A DNA stretch of 64,000 nt from Bradyrhizobium centrolobii. Lineage in GTDB: Bacteria; Pseudomonadota; Alphaproteobacteria; Rhizobiales; Xanthobacteraceae. The notes beneath the pieces were generated by a model. That model saw only the letters and a list, made by a program, of their open reading frames with translations, was not told where the DNA came from and made no database searches. Positions 62,300 through 64,000 of the stretch are shown one piece after another. Within the stretch, counting starts at the first letter, position 1, and each line of letters begins with the position of its first letter. Position numbers and translations under genes: made by a program. The DNA is taken from NCBI RefSeq assembly GCF_001641635.1, contig NZ_LUUB01000118.1, positions 37,929-101,928 on the forward strand, in the 5' to 3' direction.

Positions 62300-62795
62300 G
62301 TGATCGGTCCTCTGATGGTCGCAGCGGCAGGCCGGCTCACCCGGACCGACCGCTCGACGGAGCAGAGAAACCTGCCGATATTGTCGTTACCTGCTTCAGC
62401 TTGGCGCGAGTTGGTTACGACCATAACGGATCACGGCATCGCCGAGGCGCGGGCGACGGGGCGATGGAGACGTTAGAGGCTGATTGCCCTTGGATCACGC
62501 CTGCGTCACGCAGCCGCGCTTTTTTGTGATCAATCCGCGTGTGCATGGCCGAGCGATGCACCGATCTTCGCTCGATGATCTCCGTCATCGCCCACTTGGC
62601 AGGGGTCCAGAACGAATTGGCGAAGCGGTGTTCGGGAAGCCCCTGTGCGATCCCATGAATGGCAAGAACATGTCCCGCTCGGATGATATTCGGATGGAGT
62701 CCTCTGCCCATCCTTCATGCGCTTGCAGTCATAGGTCTTGGGATCGGGCGTTGGTGAGCCTGGAAGCTGGCGCAGACTGTCAGCGCTCTTCGTTG
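62300..62795. other. Intergenic, no supported gene
   Basis: 496 bases between the glycosyltransferase and the HlyD-type gene. Frames of up to 220 codons on the plus strand overlap the adaptor gene and have no family motif. It probably carries the glycosyltransferase promoter. Confidence 0.45.
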
Positions 62796-63767
62796 TCAGT
62801 GCTCGATCCAGACAGTCATGCCCGGCTCAAGGTCTGCTGCCTTTTGCTCCAGGTCGAGGCGCAGGCGCAACGTGTTGCGGTCATGATCGCCGATCACCCG
62901 TTCGGCTTGCCAGGTGGCAAAGACACCCAGCGGCCGCAGCTCGGTGATGACGGCCTTGGTTGCGCTATCGGTATTGGTCCGTTTCACGCCCACCGTGTCT
63001 CCCATGGCGAGGCTATTGAGATGATCTTCGCGCACATTGAACGAGAGCCACTGCCCGCCCGCGGCCTCGACCATCAGGATCGGCTGGCCGGCGCGGACGT
63101 TTTCCCCCACCTCCGCGGCGATGGCGCTGACCACGCCATCAGCCGGTGCGCGTAGTACCATCTTGTCGAGACGGCGCTCGAGCACGGTGACCGCTGCGGC
63201 CGCGGCCTGCACCTGTGCATCGGCGATGGCGCGTTCCTCCCGGGTCGGACCCGCCACCGCCGCGTCGTAATTGGCCTGGGCCTCCGCAACGTCGGCACGT
63301 GCGGCAGCCACGTCGTTTTCGGCCTGGTCGAGCGTTTGCTGGGATTCGAAGCTCTGTCGTGCCAGCGTACTGGTCCGCGTGAGTTGGGCCTGCACATAGT
63401 CGAGGCGGGCGCCCGCCTTGGCGATGGCAGCCTTTAGGGACTCCACCTGTTCGCGGCGGACGCCGGCATAGACGTTGTTGCGGTTTGCGACGGCGGAAGC
63501 GAGCGCGGCACGCGCCTGGTCCGCCTGCGCCGTCAACTCCACCGCCGAAAGCCGAGCCAGGACATCGCCGGCCTTCACATGGGCGCCTTTCTCGACCGCG
63601 ATCGACACGAGCTGGCCGGTCACCTCCGGCTCCACCCTGATCTCGGTCGCCCGCACGACGCCGACGATGGCCGCGGGCAGTTCGGAGTGACGCGTGGCAT
63701 AGATCAGCGCGGCCGCGACGAGCGCGAGCGGAATTGCGAGGAAGGCGGCAGGTCTAACGCTGCGCAT
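62796..63767 (-). CDS. HlyD/EmrA-type membrane fusion protein for ABC exporter
   Basis: 323 residues. A single N-terminal helix anchors it (PAAFLAIPLALVAAALIYA), followed by the lipoyl half-motif GQLVSIAVEKGAHVKAGDVL, a long coiled coil (residues 75-170, alanine-rich) and the second half PADGVVSAIAAEVGENVRAG. I chose ATG 63767 (MRSVRPAAF). It overlaps the end of the ABC-2 permease gene by 14 bases, so it forms an export unit with it. The family links inner-membrane exporters to the outer membrane. Confidence 0.88.
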   Translation of the reverse strand: MRSVRPAAFLAIPLALVAAALIYATRHSELPAAIVGVVRATEIRVEPEVTGQLVSIAVEKGAHVKAGDVLARLSAVELTAQADQARAALASAVANRNNVYAGVRREQVESLKAAIAKAGARLDYVQAQLTRTSTLARQSFESQQTLDQAENDVAAARADVAEAQANYDAAVAGPTREERAIADAQVQAAAAAVTVLERRLDKMVLRAPADGVVSAIAAEVGENVRAGQPILMVEAAGGQWLSFNVREDHLNSLAMGDTVGVKRTNTDSATKAVITELRPLGVFATWQAERVIGDHDRNTLRLRLDLEQKAADLEPGMTVWIEH

Positions 63768-64000
63768 GTCCCTGTCTCCTCCTGACGGCAAACGCCGAGA
63801 TCACGGCGAGCGCGAAGTAGGCGAGCGCCAGACACCACAGTGCGAGCCAGTCGTGCGCGACCTCCCAGATGCTGGCCCCCATCTGGTTGATGCGCACGAG
63901 GCCGTCGATCGCGGAGTCGGCGGGGAAAATCCGACCAAGCGCAAGGGCCGCGTCGGGGATCGCTTCGCGGGGCCACGCAAAGCCGGCCATGAAGAACTGC
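63754..64000 (-). CDS. ABC-2 type transporter permease, C-terminal end (partial)
   Basis: Only the last 80 or so codons are in the window. They read AGFAWPREAIPDAALALGRI, INQMGASIWEVAHDWLALWC and a final hydrophobic helix with a basic tail (FAVRRRQGHAQR), as in YbhS/YhhJ-type ABC-2 permeases. The stop overlaps the HlyD-type start. The ATPase and the rest of the permease should lie beyond the right edge. Confidence 0.75.
   Translation of the reverse strand, partial: QFFMAGFAWPREAIPDAALALGRIFPADSAIDGLVRINQMGASIWEVAHDWLALWCLALAYFALAVISAFAVRRRQGHAQR

Noticed and set aside
1..64000. CRISPR arrays, rRNA genes, transposases and prophage structural genes
   Set aside because: None seen on either strand; the only repeats are the 85-base element, REP-like sequence and short palindromes.

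Overview
The window is GC-rich DNA from an alphaproteobacterium, most likely Bradyrhizobium or a close relative in the Nitrobacteraceae. The evidence is the gene content: FixJ-type regulators, a trifunctional Ser/Thr kinase-ATPase-histidine kinase, many ABC and TRAP importers, an IorAB-type molybdenum hydroxylase, and a REP-like intergenic element. There is no rRNA, CRISPR array or complete tRNA. The genus call is inference from gene content; no search was run.

Layout. 1-6 kb: start of an alcohol dehydrogenase, an OsmC protein, a LysR remnant, an interspersed repeat, and an RND efflux pair whose adaptor appears to have lost its export signal. 6-14.5 kb: signalling block with a giant kinase interrupted by one in-frame TAG, a convergent single-domain receiver, a FixJ-type regulator and a LysR regulator. 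14.9-24.5 kb: two membrane proteins, a second repeat copy, a GMC oxidoreductase, a frameshifted DUF3095 gene, an AraC regulator, a two-subunit molybdenum hydroxylase and a DUF3788 protein. 24.5-26.1 kb: gene-poor stretch containing only the 3' part of a tRNA-Lys(CUU) gene, which looks like an integration scar.

26-43.4 kb is a carbohydrate block. It holds a CUT1-type ABC importer without an ATPase gene, a FucU/RbsD mutarotase, a xylulokinase with an RbsABC-type importer, and a leftward operon of TRAP SBP, fused TRAP permease, VOC protein, RuBisCO-like protein and DUF1537 four-carbon-acid sugar kinase, with a divergent LacI regulator. The RuBisCO-like protein plus DUF1537 kinase pair matches enzymes known from D-apiose/D-apionate catabolism (OiaX or OiaT with OiaK). 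The upstream enzymes are absent and the VOC protein has no assigned role, so this operon is the best candidate here for undescribed chemistry.

43.4-59.3 kb is a central-carbon and stress block: GAPDH, lactate permease, D-2-hydroxyacid dehydrogenase, a beta-phosphoglucomutase/GH65 phosphorylase fusion split by a frameshift, glucokinase, PfkB kinase, P2-type cation ATPase, universal stress protein, a small SHOCT membrane protein and pyruvate kinase. Together they suggest disaccharide phosphorolysis and glycolysis to pyruvate/lactate under low oxygen or energy stress. The PfkB/P-type ATPase/USP set recalls the mycobacterial DosR regulon. 59.3-64 kb: an autotransporter remnant, then a leftward set of ABC-2 permease (partial), HlyD-type adaptor, GT1 glycosyltransferase and MFS drug exporter.

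The window carries several broken genes: one nonsense codon, two single-base frameshifts (each explained by loss of one G from a GGG run), and remnants of LysR, alcohol dehydrogenase and autotransporter genes. Either this is a decaying accessory region or the two frameshifts are consensus errors; raw reads would decide.
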